A stretch of 64,000 nucleotides of DNA from an uncultured Lysobacterales bacterium. Its GTDB lineage: Bacteria; Pseudomonadota; Gammaproteobacteria; Xanthomonadales; SZUA-36. The notes under the pieces are model-generated. The model was not told the origin of the DNA. It saw only the letters and a program-made list of their open reading frames with translations, and did not search any database. Below, piece by piece: positions 57,273 through 64,000 of this stretch. How positions within the stretch are numbered: position 1 is the stretch's first letter; each line of letters opens with the position of its first letter. The stretch covers positions 60,602-124,601 of the forward strand of contig CALDVW010000041.1 of NCBI GenBank assembly GCA_937924405.1. Reading direction: 5' to 3'. The translations under genes and the position numbers were made by a program.

Positions 57273-58334
57273 ATGACGATGGAGCTGACCTTAATCCGCC
57301 CGGATGACTGGCACCTTCATCTTCGCGACGGTCCCCTGCTGAAAGATACCGTTCCCTCGGCGGCACGCTATTTTGGCCGGTCGATTGTGATGCCAAATCT
57401 GACACCGCCCGTTACGGACGCCAGGCAGGCCCTGGAGTATCGGCAAAGGATTCTTGAGCAACGGCCGGCCGACAGCAACTGGCAACCGCTCATGGTTATT
57501 TACCTGACCGACAATACCTCTGCCAGGGTCGTGGACAGCGCAAAAGAATCAGGAATCACCGCGGCAAAACTGTACCCGGCTGGCGCCACCACCAATTCGG
57601 ATTCTGGAGTTACCTCACTGGAAAAGATTTTTCCTGCCCTGGAAGCGATGACCGAAGCCGGGCTGCCTTTATTGATACATGGCGAAGTCACCCATGACGA
57701 TATCGATATCTACGACCGTGAAAAGAATTTCATCGACCAGCAACTGGTTCCCATCGTCGCGAAGTTTCCGGATCTCAGGGTTGTGCTGGAACATGTCAGT
57801 ACCAGTGAAGCAGTCCAGTTTGTCTGCCAGGCGGGGGAAAATGTTGCTGCAACCATCACTCCTCAGCATTTGATTTACAACCGCAACGACATGCTGGTTG
57901 GGGGGGTCAGGCCTCACTATTACTGCTTGCCTGTATTGAAACGAAAAAACCACCAGCAGGCCTTGCTTGACGCAGTGGCCGGCGGCAGCCGCAAGTTTTT
58001 CCTCGGCACTGACTCGGCGCCCCATCAACGCCAAACCAAGGAAGCCAGCTGCGGTTGCGCGGGCTGCTTCTCGACGCATGCCGCAATCGAGTTGTATGCA
58101 GAGGTTTTTGAAGAACTGGGCGTTTTAGACAAACTCGAGTCCTTTGCCAGCTTCAATGGCCCCGATTTCTATGGGTTGCCACGAAATACGGATACCATCA
58201 CCTTGCGTAAATCAGCGTGGCAGGTTCCAGCGAGTTATCCATTGGGTGAAAGCAGCGTTGTCCCGCTCAAGGCAGGTGAGACAATCAATTGGCAGGTGGT
58301 CAGCAGAAATAGCCGATGGAAAGATAAAACATGA
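57273..58334 (+). CDS. pyrC: dihydroorotase inserted in the trp operon
   Basis: The zinc enzyme closes N-carbamoyl-aspartate to dihydroorotate in pyrimidine synthesis. The 353-residue protein is the short (PyrC, type II) form. Metal ligands include His14 and His16 in [10 protein letters not shown], the carboxylated Lys in [13 protein letters not shown], His in LIHGEVTH, His in VLEHVST and Asp in [22 protein letters not shown] stands before the ATG. It lies between trpE and trpG, overlapping the trpG start by 4 bases (ATGA), so it must be co-translated with trp genes. Its own pathway partners are not nearby. Confidence 0.95.
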   Translation: MTMELTLIRPDDWHLHLRDGPLLKDTVPSAARYFGRSIVMPNLTPPVTDARQALEYRQRILEQRPADSNWQPLMVIYLTDNTSARVVDSAKESGITAAKLYPAGATTNSDSGVTSLEKIFPALEAMTEAGLPLLIHGEVTHDDIDIYDREKNFIDQQLVPIVAKFPDLRVVLEHVSTSEAVQFVCQAGENVAATITPQHLIYNRNDMLVGGVRPHYYCLPVLKRKNHQQALLDAVAGGSRKFFLGTDSAPHQRQTKEASCGCAGCFSTHAAIELYAEVFEELGVLDKLESFASFNGPDFYGLPRNTDTITLRKSAWQVPASYPLGESSVVPLKAGETINWQVVSRNSRWKDKT

Positions 58335-58918
58335 TCCTGATGATCGACAATTACGACTCCTTCACCTATAACCTGGTGCAATACCTGGGTGAGCTGGGTG
58401 CGGAAGTGGAAACCGTGCGTAACGACACGGTCAGCGTCAACGACGTGGTGTTGATGAAACCCGAGGGAATTGTCATTTCGCCCGGACCCTGCACGCCTAA
58501 CGAGGCAGGCATCTGTGTCGAACTGGTGCGGGCGCTGGGCCCAACGATCCCGATGCTGGGTGTGTGCCTCGGGCACCAATGTATCGGCCAGGCCTTCGGT
58601 GCAAAGGTCGTACGTGCTGAGCGTATCATGCACGGCAAAACTTCCATGATCTATCACCGCAGCCAGGGAGTATTTGCAAACCTGCCGCTGCCTTTTGAAG
58701 CGACCCGCTATCACTCGTTGGTTTTGCAGCCCGATACAATTCCCGCAGAGCTTTCCGTGATGGCCTGGGTGGATTACGAGGGTGGCCATGAAATCATGGG
58801 CATCAAGCACAGCAGGTTTAACCTCCAGGGCGTACAGTTCCATCCGGAGTCCATACTCACAACCTGCGGCCATGACCTGTTGAAAAACTTCCTGAAGTCG
58901 GTCAATCCAATTTATTGA
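58331..58918 (+). CDS. trpG: anthranilate synthase glutamine amidotransferase component
   Basis: The glutamine amidotransferase that feeds ammonia to TrpE and, in many bacteria, also to PabB for folate synthesis. The 195-residue protein has the nucleophilic Cys in [12 protein letters not shown], the oxyanion-loop segment [11 protein letters not shown] and the catalytic His-Glu in GVQFHPES. It overlaps pyrC upstream and TrpD downstream. The spacing from trpE, separated by a whole pyrC gene, is unusual, but no second copy is present in the window. Confidence 0.95.
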   Translation: MILMIDNYDSFTYNLVQYLGELGAEVETVRNDTVSVNDVVLMKPEGIVISPGPCTPNEAGICVELVRALGPTIPMLGVCLGHQCIGQAFGAKVVRAERIMHGKTSMIYHRSQGVFANLPLPFEATRYHSLVLQPDTIPAELSVMAWVDYEGGHEIMGIKHSRFNLQGVQFHPESILTTCGHDLLKNFLKSVNPIY

Positions 58919-58932
58919 GTGAATCCGGAAAT

Positions 58933-59961
58933 ATGGATATTAAACAAGCGCTTGCTTTAATTTCTGAAAACCAGGATTTGTCGCTGGAAGACATGCAAAC
59001 CGTGATGCGACAGATCATGAAGGGCGAGGCTGGTGATGCCCAGATCGGCGCCTTCCTGATGGGGCTGCGGTTGAAGGGCGAGACCCTGGACGAAATTACC
59101 GGGGCCGTCATGGTGATGCGTGAGCTGGCCAGTGGTGTCGAGGTATCCGGCGATCACCTGGTAGATATTGTGGGAACCGGCGGTGATGGCGCCAATCTGT
59201 TCAATGTGTCCACCGCTTCCAGCTTCGTGGTCGCAGCGGGTGGCGGCAGGGTTGCAAAACACGGCAACCGTTCCGTGTCGTCGAGTTCGGGCAGTGCCGA
59301 CCTGCTCGAGACGGCAGGTGTGAAACTGGGGCTGACTCCACAGCAGGTCGTGGACTGTATCGAAAAGGTCGGCGTCGGGTTCATGTTCGCCCCGGCGCAT
59401 CACAGCGCCATGCAGCATGCGATCGGTCCGCGCAAGGAAATGGCAGTGCGTACGATATTCAATATTCTTGGCCCGATGACCAATCCGGCCGCTGTCAAAC
59501 GCCTGTTGATAGGCGTCTATGAAGCTGCCCTTTGCAGGCCTGTGGCGGAGGTGCTGAACCGGCTTGGCTCGGAGCACGTCATGGTGGTTCACTCAGACGA
59601 TGGGCTCGATGAGATCAGCGCCGCGTCTGCAACCCACGTGGTGGAGGCGAGAGATGGGGCGGTGACGGAATATGAAATTTGCCCGGAAGATTTTGGCCTG
59701 GTCAGGGTAAGCCTGGACGGCCTCGAGGTTGCGGATGCTGACGAATCGCTGGAATTGGTGCGGGCGGCGCTGTCGGGTGCGCCGGGCGAGAGAGCAGGGC
59801 GGGCCCGCCAGGTGGTCGCGCTCAATGCCGGCGCGGCACTCTATGTTGCAGGCCTTGCTGAGACCCTGGCCGCGGGCCTGGGGCAGGCGAGCCGGCTTCT
59901 TGAGTCCGGTAAGCCCTGGGCCCGGGTGGAGGCTCTGGTCGATTTTACGGCATCACTCTGA
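58933..59961 (+). CDS. trpD: anthranilate phosphoribosyltransferase
   Basis: The enzyme attaches PRPP to anthranilate. The 342-residue protein from ATG 58933 starts [10 protein letters not shown]; a TTG at 58915 overlapping the trpG stop is also possible. PRPP and substrate motifs are [48 protein letters not shown] and LGPMTNPA. There is no fused amidotransferase domain, in line with the separate trpG. trpC follows after 8 bases. Confidence 0.95.
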   Translation: MDIKQALALISENQDLSLEDMQTVMRQIMKGEAGDAQIGAFLMGLRLKGETLDEITGAVMVMRELASGVEVSGDHLVDIVGTGGDGANLFNVSTASSFVVAAGGGRVAKHGNRSVSSSSGSADLLETAGVKLGLTPQQVVDCIEKVGVGFMFAPAHHSAMQHAIGPRKEMAVRTIFNILGPMTNPAAVKRLLIGVYEAALCRPVAEVLNRLGSEHVMVVHSDDGLDEISAASATHVVEARDGAVTEYEICPEDFGLVRVSLDGLEVADADESLELVRAALSGAPGERAGRARQVVALNAGAALYVAGLAETLAAGLGQASRLLESGKPWARVEALVDFTASL

Positions 59962-59969
59962 GCAATCTG

Positions 59970-60773
59970 ATGGCAGAAATTCCCTCGATTCTCAAGCGGA
60001 TTCTCGAGACCAAGGCAGATGAAGTTGCCAGCAGGAGCAGGCTGCTCGACCTGGCAGCGGTTTCCGCCGCCGCCAAGGACCAACCTGCTGCACGCGGATT
60101 CGCCAATCGACTGACGACGAGCATCGGCAGGGGCCCTGCAGTCATCGCCGAGGTCAAGAAAGCGTCTCCCAGCGCCGGTGTGATCCGGGCGAATTTCCAG
60201 CCCGCAGAAATCGCCGTCAGCTACGAGCAGGCCGGAGCGGCCTGTCTTTCGGTATTGACTGACGAGCAGTATTTCCAGGGCGCGGATTCCTTCCTGCTTA
60301 AGGCCCGACAAGCCTGTTCAATTCCGGTTCTGCGCAAGGATTTCATGATCGATCCCTGGCAAATTTACGAATCCCGCTTGCTGGGTGCGGATTGCATCCT
60401 GTTGATTGTGGCAGCGCTCACGCTGGATCAGCTCCAGGAAATGGACGGCGTGGCCGGTGAAGCCGGCCTGGATGTGCTGATTGAAGTACATGACGAAGGT
60501 GAACTCGAGAACGCCCTGACCACGCAGGCCCGCCTGGTGGGTGTCAATAATCGTGACCTGCATACCTTTACGACTGACCTGAGTGTTTCCGAACGCCTGA
60601 GACCCATGATTCCCCCTGATCGCACCATGGTGACGGAAAGTGGCATTCACACGCAGCGTGATGTCAGGCGTCTGCAATCCGCAGACATCAACGCTTTCCT
60701 GGTTGGTGAAGCGTTCATGCGTTCAGAGAATCCCGGTGTTGCATTAAAATCGCTATTTTTTGAAGAGGTTTAA
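59970..60773 (+). CDS. trpC: indole-3-glycerol-phosphate synthase
   Basis: A TIM-barrel enzyme making indole-3-glycerol phosphate from CdRP. The 267-residue protein has IAEVKKASPSAGVI with the catalytic Lys, SVLTDEQYFQGADSF, VLRKDFMIDPWQIYES, VGVNNRDLHTF and ESGIHTQRDVRRL. It is monofunctional; no TrpF domain is fused. trpF, trpA and trpB are not in the window. The next gene probably starts at or just inside its end, so this is the last recognised trp gene of the operon. Confidence 0.95.
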   Translation: MAEIPSILKRILETKADEVASRSRLLDLAAVSAAAKDQPAARGFANRLTTSIGRGPAVIAEVKKASPSAGVIRANFQPAEIAVSYEQAGAACLSVLTDEQYFQGADSFLLKARQACSIPVLRKDFMIDPWQIYESRLLGADCILLIVAALTLDQLQEMDGVAGEAGLDVLIEVHDEGELENALTTQARLVGVNNRDLHTFTTDLSVSERLRPMIPPDRTMVTESGIHTQRDVRRLQSADINAFLVGEAFMRSENPGVALKSLFFEEV

Positions 60774-60774
60774 C

Positions 60775-61518
60775 GTGAAACTCAGCTTTCGTTTCAGAGC
60801 CGCTTTGGTGCTCTTTTTCGTTTTTACGATACCGGCGCCGGTATTGGCGGAAATGCCCGCCGAAACCCGTTGGGCGGATCCTTCCAGCGTTCAGTTGAAC
60901 ATCGAGTTTCCAGGTGACGGGTACCACGCCAGCTGGGAATTGTTTCGCTGCGATTGTGGTGACTTGCTGGTAAGGGCAGAACTCAACGTTCCCGGGGAAG
61001 CCGTGGCTGGTGATTTGATACTGGTCAAGGATCGGGCCGTGCTAAGCCGTGGGTTTGGCAAATACCGGGCCGAGGCCGCTTCCTCGCTGGATGCCGCCGC
61101 TCTGATGATGCAACTGGCGTTGCGATTACTGGAGCGTTCCGAGCCGGGTGGTCCAAGCCAAATCACCGGGCCCTTGAAAGTTGACCTGGAAGACAAGGTC
61201 AACCCGATTGTGCTGGATACCGGCACCGCGGAGGGTGGGTTTCAGGCGCCATGGTCCATTGATGGAAAAATAACCCCGGCCGGTGAGTCGCTTCGCCGCT
61301 TCGATCTCCGCTTCACTTTCACCGCAGGGGCGCCCGGAGAAGTCCAGCAAGCCAGCATGCGTTTGTTTGGCCTGGCTGAATTTGCAGGCACGGAATTTCC
61401 CCTGGCGGGATCTACTGCCCTGGAAGATTGGGATCTGTCCTGGCGCGATGGGAGTGTTCCTGTTCCGGCAAAGCCGGGCACCCTGGATGATCTGCGGGCC
61501 CTGCTGGCAACCAACTAG
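60775..61518 (+). CDS. hypothetical exported protein
   Basis: I do not recognise this 247-residue protein. GTG 60775 has GAAGAGG at good distance; ATG 60760, five codons earlier, overlaps trpC by 14 bases. The first 25 residues form a signal peptide (VKLSFRFRAALVLFFVFTI, cleavage after VLA). The mature part has one Cys pair in FRCDCGDLLV, then strand-rich segments and ends DLRALLATN. It is convergent with coq7. It is last in the trp transcript, but no tryptophan-related role is evident. Confidence 0.7.
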   Translation: MKLSFRFRAALVLFFVFTIPAPVLAEMPAETRWADPSSVQLNIEFPGDGYHASWELFRCDCGDLLVRAELNVPGEAVAGDLILVKDRAVLSRGFGKYRAEAASSLDAAALMMQLALRLLERSEPGGPSQITGPLKVDLEDKVNPIVLDTGTAEGGFQAPWSIDGKITPAGESLRRFDLRFTFTAGAPGEVQQASMRLFGLAEFAGTEFPLAGSTALEDWDLSWRDGSVPVPAKPGTLDDLRALLATN

Positions 61519-61549
61519 GGAGCACGGAAGCTGGACTCTTTTTTTTCGT

Positions 61550-62191
61550 CTAAATCCGGTATACCAGTGATTTCATGATACCTGCCGTGAAAGTCATTGC
61601 GCGGCGAATGGGCGGCGGCAGCTCCCGGGCGCCGGCTTCTTGGGCCATCTGTGCGTGTTTGGCTTCGTCAATCTTCATCTGGTCCAGGATAGCCTGGCTG
61701 CGAGTATCGCTTTCTGGCAATTTTTCGAGGTGATCCTGCAAGTGGGCTTCAACCTGGTTTTCTGTTTCCCTGACAAAACCCAGGCTCCAGTCATCCCCGG
61801 CAATGCCGGCCACGGCGCCGATAGCAAAGGAACCTGCGTACCAGAACGGATTCAAAACACTGGGCCGGCTGTCCAGTTCTTTCAAGCGATCTTCACACCA
61901 GGACAGGTGATCAATTTCCTCGTCGGCCGCAAGTTGCATGGCGTCGCGGGTTGCATCATCCCTGGCTGTGGCGGCCTGACCGGCGTAAAGCGCCTGGGCG
62001 CAGACTTCACCGGTATGATTGATGCGCATGAGTCCGGCGACATGGCGGCGCTGGTTCTCATCCAGATCGATTGGAGCGAGGTCGCCAGCCGGGTTTTCAC
62101 GGAAGGGTTCCGGCGCTTCCCCGGTTGATACCCTTAATCCTTCATCGATCGAGGCGATCAACCGGTCAATTTTCGAGTAGTTCCTGTCCAT
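61550..62191 (-). CDS. coq7: 2-polyprenyl-3-methyl-6-methoxy-1,4-benzoquinol hydroxylase (Coq7 type)
   Basis: A diiron hydroxylase of late ubiquinone synthesis, using the Coq7 solution rather than the flavin enzyme UbiF. The 213-residue protein has GEVCAQALYAGQA, then AADEEIDHLSWCEDRL and DEAKHAQMAQEA, which supply the Glu and His ligands. A short hydrophobic middle segment (FAIGAVAGIAGDDW) helps it sit on the membrane. Coq7 has a patchy distribution in Gammaproteobacteria. It is divergent from a small ferredoxin gene. Confidence 0.94.
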   Translation of the reverse strand: MDRNYSKIDRLIASIDEGLRVSTGEAPEPFRENPAGDLAPIDLDENQRRHVAGLMRINHTGEVCAQALYAGQAATARDDATRDAMQLAADEEIDHLSWCEDRLKELDSRPSVLNPFWYAGSFAIGAVAGIAGDDWSLGFVRETENQVEAHLQDHLEKLPESDTRSQAILDQMKIDEAKHAQMAQEAGARELPPPIRRAMTFTAGIMKSLVYRI

Positions 62192-62258
62192 GGAAGCTAT
62201 TCTAGTATAATGCGCGGCCCATATGGCTGACTGCTGTCAGATTCTGGAACAACTGCTT

Positions 62259-62573
62259 ATGAGTTATTACAAGCACCATGTATTTTTCTGCGTCAACGAT
62301 CGCGGGCCCGATTCAGACCGGCCGTCCTGTAATCGTTGCGATTCGTCCAAAATCCGTGATTACGCCAAGAAGCGAATCAAGGAAATTGGCCGGTCCGGGA
62401 AAGGAAACATCCGCATTAACCAGGCGGGCTGTCTGGATCGTTGCGAGGAAGGCCCGGTGTGCGTGGTCTATCCGGAAGAAACCTGGTACACCTACGTGGA
62501 CCAGAGTGATGTCGACGAAATCATCGATTCTCACCTGGTGAACGGCATAACCGTCGATCGCCTGAAAATCTGA
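62259..62573 (+). CDS. thioredoxin-like [2Fe-2S] ferredoxin
   Basis: A 104-residue protein starting MSYYKHHVFFC. The cluster ligands are Cys in FFCVNDRGPDSD, SCNRCDS and the C-terminal QAGCLDRCEEGPVCVVYPEE, as in the thioredoxin-fold ferredoxins (NuoE-like, Aquifex Fd4). No signal peptide is visible, so it is cytoplasmic. The ATG at 62259 is chosen because the protein matches the family from there; the open frame upstream adds 12 residues without a clear site. The partner is unknown. Confidence 0.9.
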   Translation: MSYYKHHVFFCVNDRGPDSDRPSCNRCDSSKIRDYAKKRIKEIGRSGKGNIRINQAGCLDRCEEGPVCVVYPEETWYTYVDQSDVDEIIDSHLVNGITVDRLKI

Positions 62574-62664
62574 ATGTGCAGGAGCGCCATGTGCCTGCGA
62601 TTATAGAGCCGGTGGCACAATCCTGAATATGGCAGGTGCGGCCCATTCTGACCACTTATTAGGG

Positions 62665-62693
62665 TTGATTCCGGAGCCGTAAGCCAGTAGAAT
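62665..62693 (+). promoter_or_regulatory. predicted sigma-70 promoter of rplM-rpsI
   Basis: TTGATT (-35) at 62665-62670 and TAGAAT (-10) at 62688-62693 are separated by the ideal 17 bases. They lie 55 bases before the rplM ATG, in the otherwise unused region between the ferredoxin and rplM. The leader between them and the gene carries two T-runs (62716-62721 and 62731-62737) that may allow control. Strength is not known. Confidence 0.65.
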
Positions 62694-62747
62694 TCCCGCT
62701 CTTCACCTGCGGCCTTTTTTGGGCGTGGGTTTTTTTGAGAGAATGAT

Positions 62748-63176
62748 ATGAAAACGTACGTAGCAAAGCCGCAGACCGTAGAGCGCGATTGGTGCCTGGT
62801 CGATGCAACTGACAAGACGCTGGGCAGACTGGCCACCGAACTGGCAAGTCGTCTGCGCGGTAAGCATAAGCCCCAGTTCACGCCGCATGTGGACACGGGC
62901 GATCACATCGTCGTGATCAATGCCGAGAAAATCAAGGTTACCGGTAACAAGCTGAAAGATAAAATGTATCACCGCTATACCGGCTACATCGGCAATCTGA
63001 AATCCATCAATCTGGAAAAGCAGCTGGAGCAGCACCCTGAACGGGTCATCCAGTCCGCAGTTAAAGGTATGCTGCCCAGGAATCCCCTGGGACGCGCTAT
63101 GTTCCGTAAATTGCATGTTTATGCCGGCCCGGAACATCCGCATTCAGCACAGCAACCCAAAGCGCTCGATCTCTGA
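62748..63176 (+). CDS. rplM: 50S ribosomal protein L13
   Basis: A ribosomal protein of 142 residues, starting [22 protein letters not shown], a near-universal L13 start; the signature region [14 protein letters not shown] and [21 protein letters not shown] are also present. Length is the same as in E. coli. It forms the standard pair with rpsI, 24 bases away. In E. coli L13 represses its own operon at the leader, and the leader here might do the same; that is inference. Confidence 0.98.
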   Translation: MKTYVAKPQTVERDWCLVDATDKTLGRLATELASRLRGKHKPQFTPHVDTGDHIVVINAEKIKVTGNKLKDKMYHRYTGYIGNLKSINLEKQLEQHPERVIQSAVKGMLPRNPLGRAMFRKLHVYAGPEHPHSAQQPKALDL

Positions 63177-63200
63177 GCCTGACCCATACGGATAAGCAAT

Positions 63201-63593
63201 ATGGCAACCGAACAATATTATGGAACCGGAAGACGCAAATCTTCTACAGCACGTGTTTTCCTGACCCGGGGTAAAGGTGAAATCGTAATCAACGACCGTC
63301 CCCTGGATGAATTTTTCGGCCGCGAAACGGCCCGAATGATTGTACGTCAGCCACTCGAAAAGCTGGAATTGACCGGTGATTTCGACATCAGGGCAACGGT
63401 CACCGGCGGCGGTATTTCCGGTCAGGCCGGCGCGATACGCCTGGGACTGACCCGCGCCCTGATCGAATACGACGAAGAACTGCGCAGACCATTGCGTAAA
63501 GCAGGCTACGTGACCCGCGATGCGCGTGAAGTTGAGCGCAAGAAAGTTGGACTGCACAAGGCTCGCAAAGCGACCCAGTACTCCAAGCGCTAA
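63201..63593 (+). CDS. rpsI: 30S ribosomal protein S9
   Basis: A 130-residue ribosomal protein: [21 protein letters not shown] at the N-terminus, [19 protein letters not shown] in the middle and the basic C-terminal tail KATQYSKR that reaches the P-site tRNA. Length is normal. It ends 33 bases before a tRNA-Gln gene. A short hairpin, CGGCAG-AAAA-CTGCCG at 63600-63615, stands between the two and may mark the mRNA end or processing. Confidence 0.98.
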   Translation: MATEQYYGTGRRKSSTARVFLTRGKGEIVINDRPLDEFFGRETARMIVRQPLEKLELTGDFDIRATVTGGGISGQAGAIRLGLTRALIEYDEELRRPLRKAGYVTRDAREVERKKVGLHKARKATQYSKR

Positions 63594-63599
63594 TCCGGT

Positions 63600-63615
63600 C
63601 GGCAGAAAACTGCCG
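63600..63615 (+). other. short hairpin between rpsI and tRNA-Gln
   Basis: A perfect 6-bp stem CGGCAG / CTGCCG closes an AAAA loop. There is no T-run after it, so it is more likely an RNA processing or stability element than a terminator. Confidence 0.4.
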
Positions 63616-63626
63616 CTTGGGACCAC

Positions 63627-63700
63627 TGGGGGATCGTCTAGTGGTAGGACTGCGGACTCTGACTCCGCCAGCGGGGGTTCGAATCCCTCTCCCCCAGCCA
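63627..63700 (+). tRNA. tRNA-Gln (anticodon CUG)
   Basis: A 74-base cloverleaf with encoded CCA. The acceptor TGGGGGA (63627-63633) pairs with TCCCCCA near the 3' end. The D arm is GTC-loop-GAC. The anticodon stem GCGGA / TCCGC encloses the loop CTCTGAC with anticodon CTG. The T arm has TTCGAAT. The sequence is like enteric tRNA-Gln, so the amino-acid call is firm. tRNA 3' ends are frequent integration sites, but no integrase is in view. Confidence 0.95.
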
Positions 63701-64000
63701 TTACAATAATAAAAACAATAAGTTAGAGCTAAAAAATGGACTGTACATAAAACAGTACTAAAATTAGCAAACTGATAGCCCCGTCCCTAGTGTCGGGGCT
63801 TTTATTTTTTGCGGGTTTGCACGATCAAATCTGAATGTGGAAGCAATACTCCCTCACCTACTGGGGTGGATTTCTTACAGACATCGCTAATCGCTGTTAA
63901 AGGAGATTGGCGGCACCTCTGAATCTACTTCCGCTTTCGGGCTCAAAGCAGAGCTCAATTCGGCTGGAGTTTGGGAGATGGCTTGTTCGCCTAACGGCCA
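63701..64000. other. non-coding tail after tRNA-Gln
   Basis: The final 300 bases hold no gene I can support. The first 80 bases are unusually AT-rich and include a small dyad ACTGT-N7-ACAGT (63740-63756). A terminator follows at 63777-63810. The remainder has only very short frames with no ribosome site. A weak stem GCTTT-N7-AAAGC occurs in the last 70 bases. A longer gene may begin beyond the window. Confidence 0.45.
63777..63810 (+). terminator. rho-independent terminator after tRNA-Gln
   Basis: A 7-bp stem AGCCCCG (63777-63783) / CGGGGCT (63794-63800) with a 10-base loop is followed directly by TTTATTTTTT. It lies 77 bases after the tRNA and probably ends the rplM-rpsI-tRNA transcription unit. 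Confidence 0.88.

Noticed and set aside
63837..63902. A 21-codon frame starting at an ATG near the window's end
   Set aside because: No ribosome site before the ATG, no recognisable sequence, and chance frames of this size are expected.

Overview
The window is a stretch of a gammaproteobacterial chromosome, probably from a free-living, aerobic, marine-type organism. The evidence is the four-gene dedicated (class GN) sortase module, the rplM-rpsI pair, ubiquinone biosynthesis by a Coq7-type hydroxylase, gcvR/gcvT/gcvH, a djlA-like co-chaperone, a Sat-CysC fusion and a WS/DGAT acyltransferase. Base composition looks moderately GC-rich throughout by eye. I see no insertion sequence, prophage, CRISPR array or pseudogene. 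I cannot name the species.

Layout. 1-10.9 kb: the end of an outer-membrane channel-like gene, tyrA, an aldehyde dehydrogenase, a Lon-like protease with an overlapping stress-protein-like gene, a 2OG-Fe(II) oxygenase, a sulfatase, a second outer-membrane protein and gcvR. 10.9-16.5 kb: a tightly overlapping five-gene minus-strand operon (WD40-type lipoprotein, serine beta-lactamase-fold hydrolase, HlyD-type adaptor, ABC ATPase, ABC-2 permease). 16.6-23.0 kb: an MttB-family methyltransferase facing a minus-strand set of sat-cysC, glycerophosphodiesterase, lipoprotein and ABC1 kinase. 23-27.6 kb: an aromatic amino-acid catabolic locus with tryptophanase, an Lrp/AsnC regulator, a divergent tyrosine phenol-lyase and 4-hydroxyphenylpyruvate dioxygenase, followed by a nested palindrome. 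27.8-33 kb: WS/DGAT, nitroreductase, nadA and a two-component system.

33.2-37.1 kb: a methionine gamma-lyase-type enzyme divergent from a second Lrp/AsnC regulator, then a large-subunit acetolactate synthase; together these could route methionine carbon toward isoleucine. 37.2-41.9 kb: two tandem paralogous lipoproteins of about 640 residues with MORN-like C-termini plus a small exported helical protein. I recognise no family here, and this is the best candidate for an undescribed system. 42-50 kb: an exported methyltransferase-like protein, a two-subunit molybdenum hydroxylase, gcvT, gcvH, a DUF962 membrane protein, purC, djlA and rpe.

50-55.7 kb: the dedicated sortase system, with a sortase and a VIT/vWA substrate divergent from a response regulator and a histidine kinase. 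55.7-61.5 kb: trpE, pyrC, trpG, trpD and trpC, with dihydroorotase inside the trp operon, then a small exported protein. 61.5-64 kb: coq7, a thioredoxin-like ferredoxin, rplM, rpsI and tRNA-Gln(CUG), ending in an apparently non-coding tail with a clear terminator.

Start codons were adjusted by eye using ribosome binding sites, signal peptides and overlaps with neighbours. Family assignments come from recognising motifs; no database search was run.
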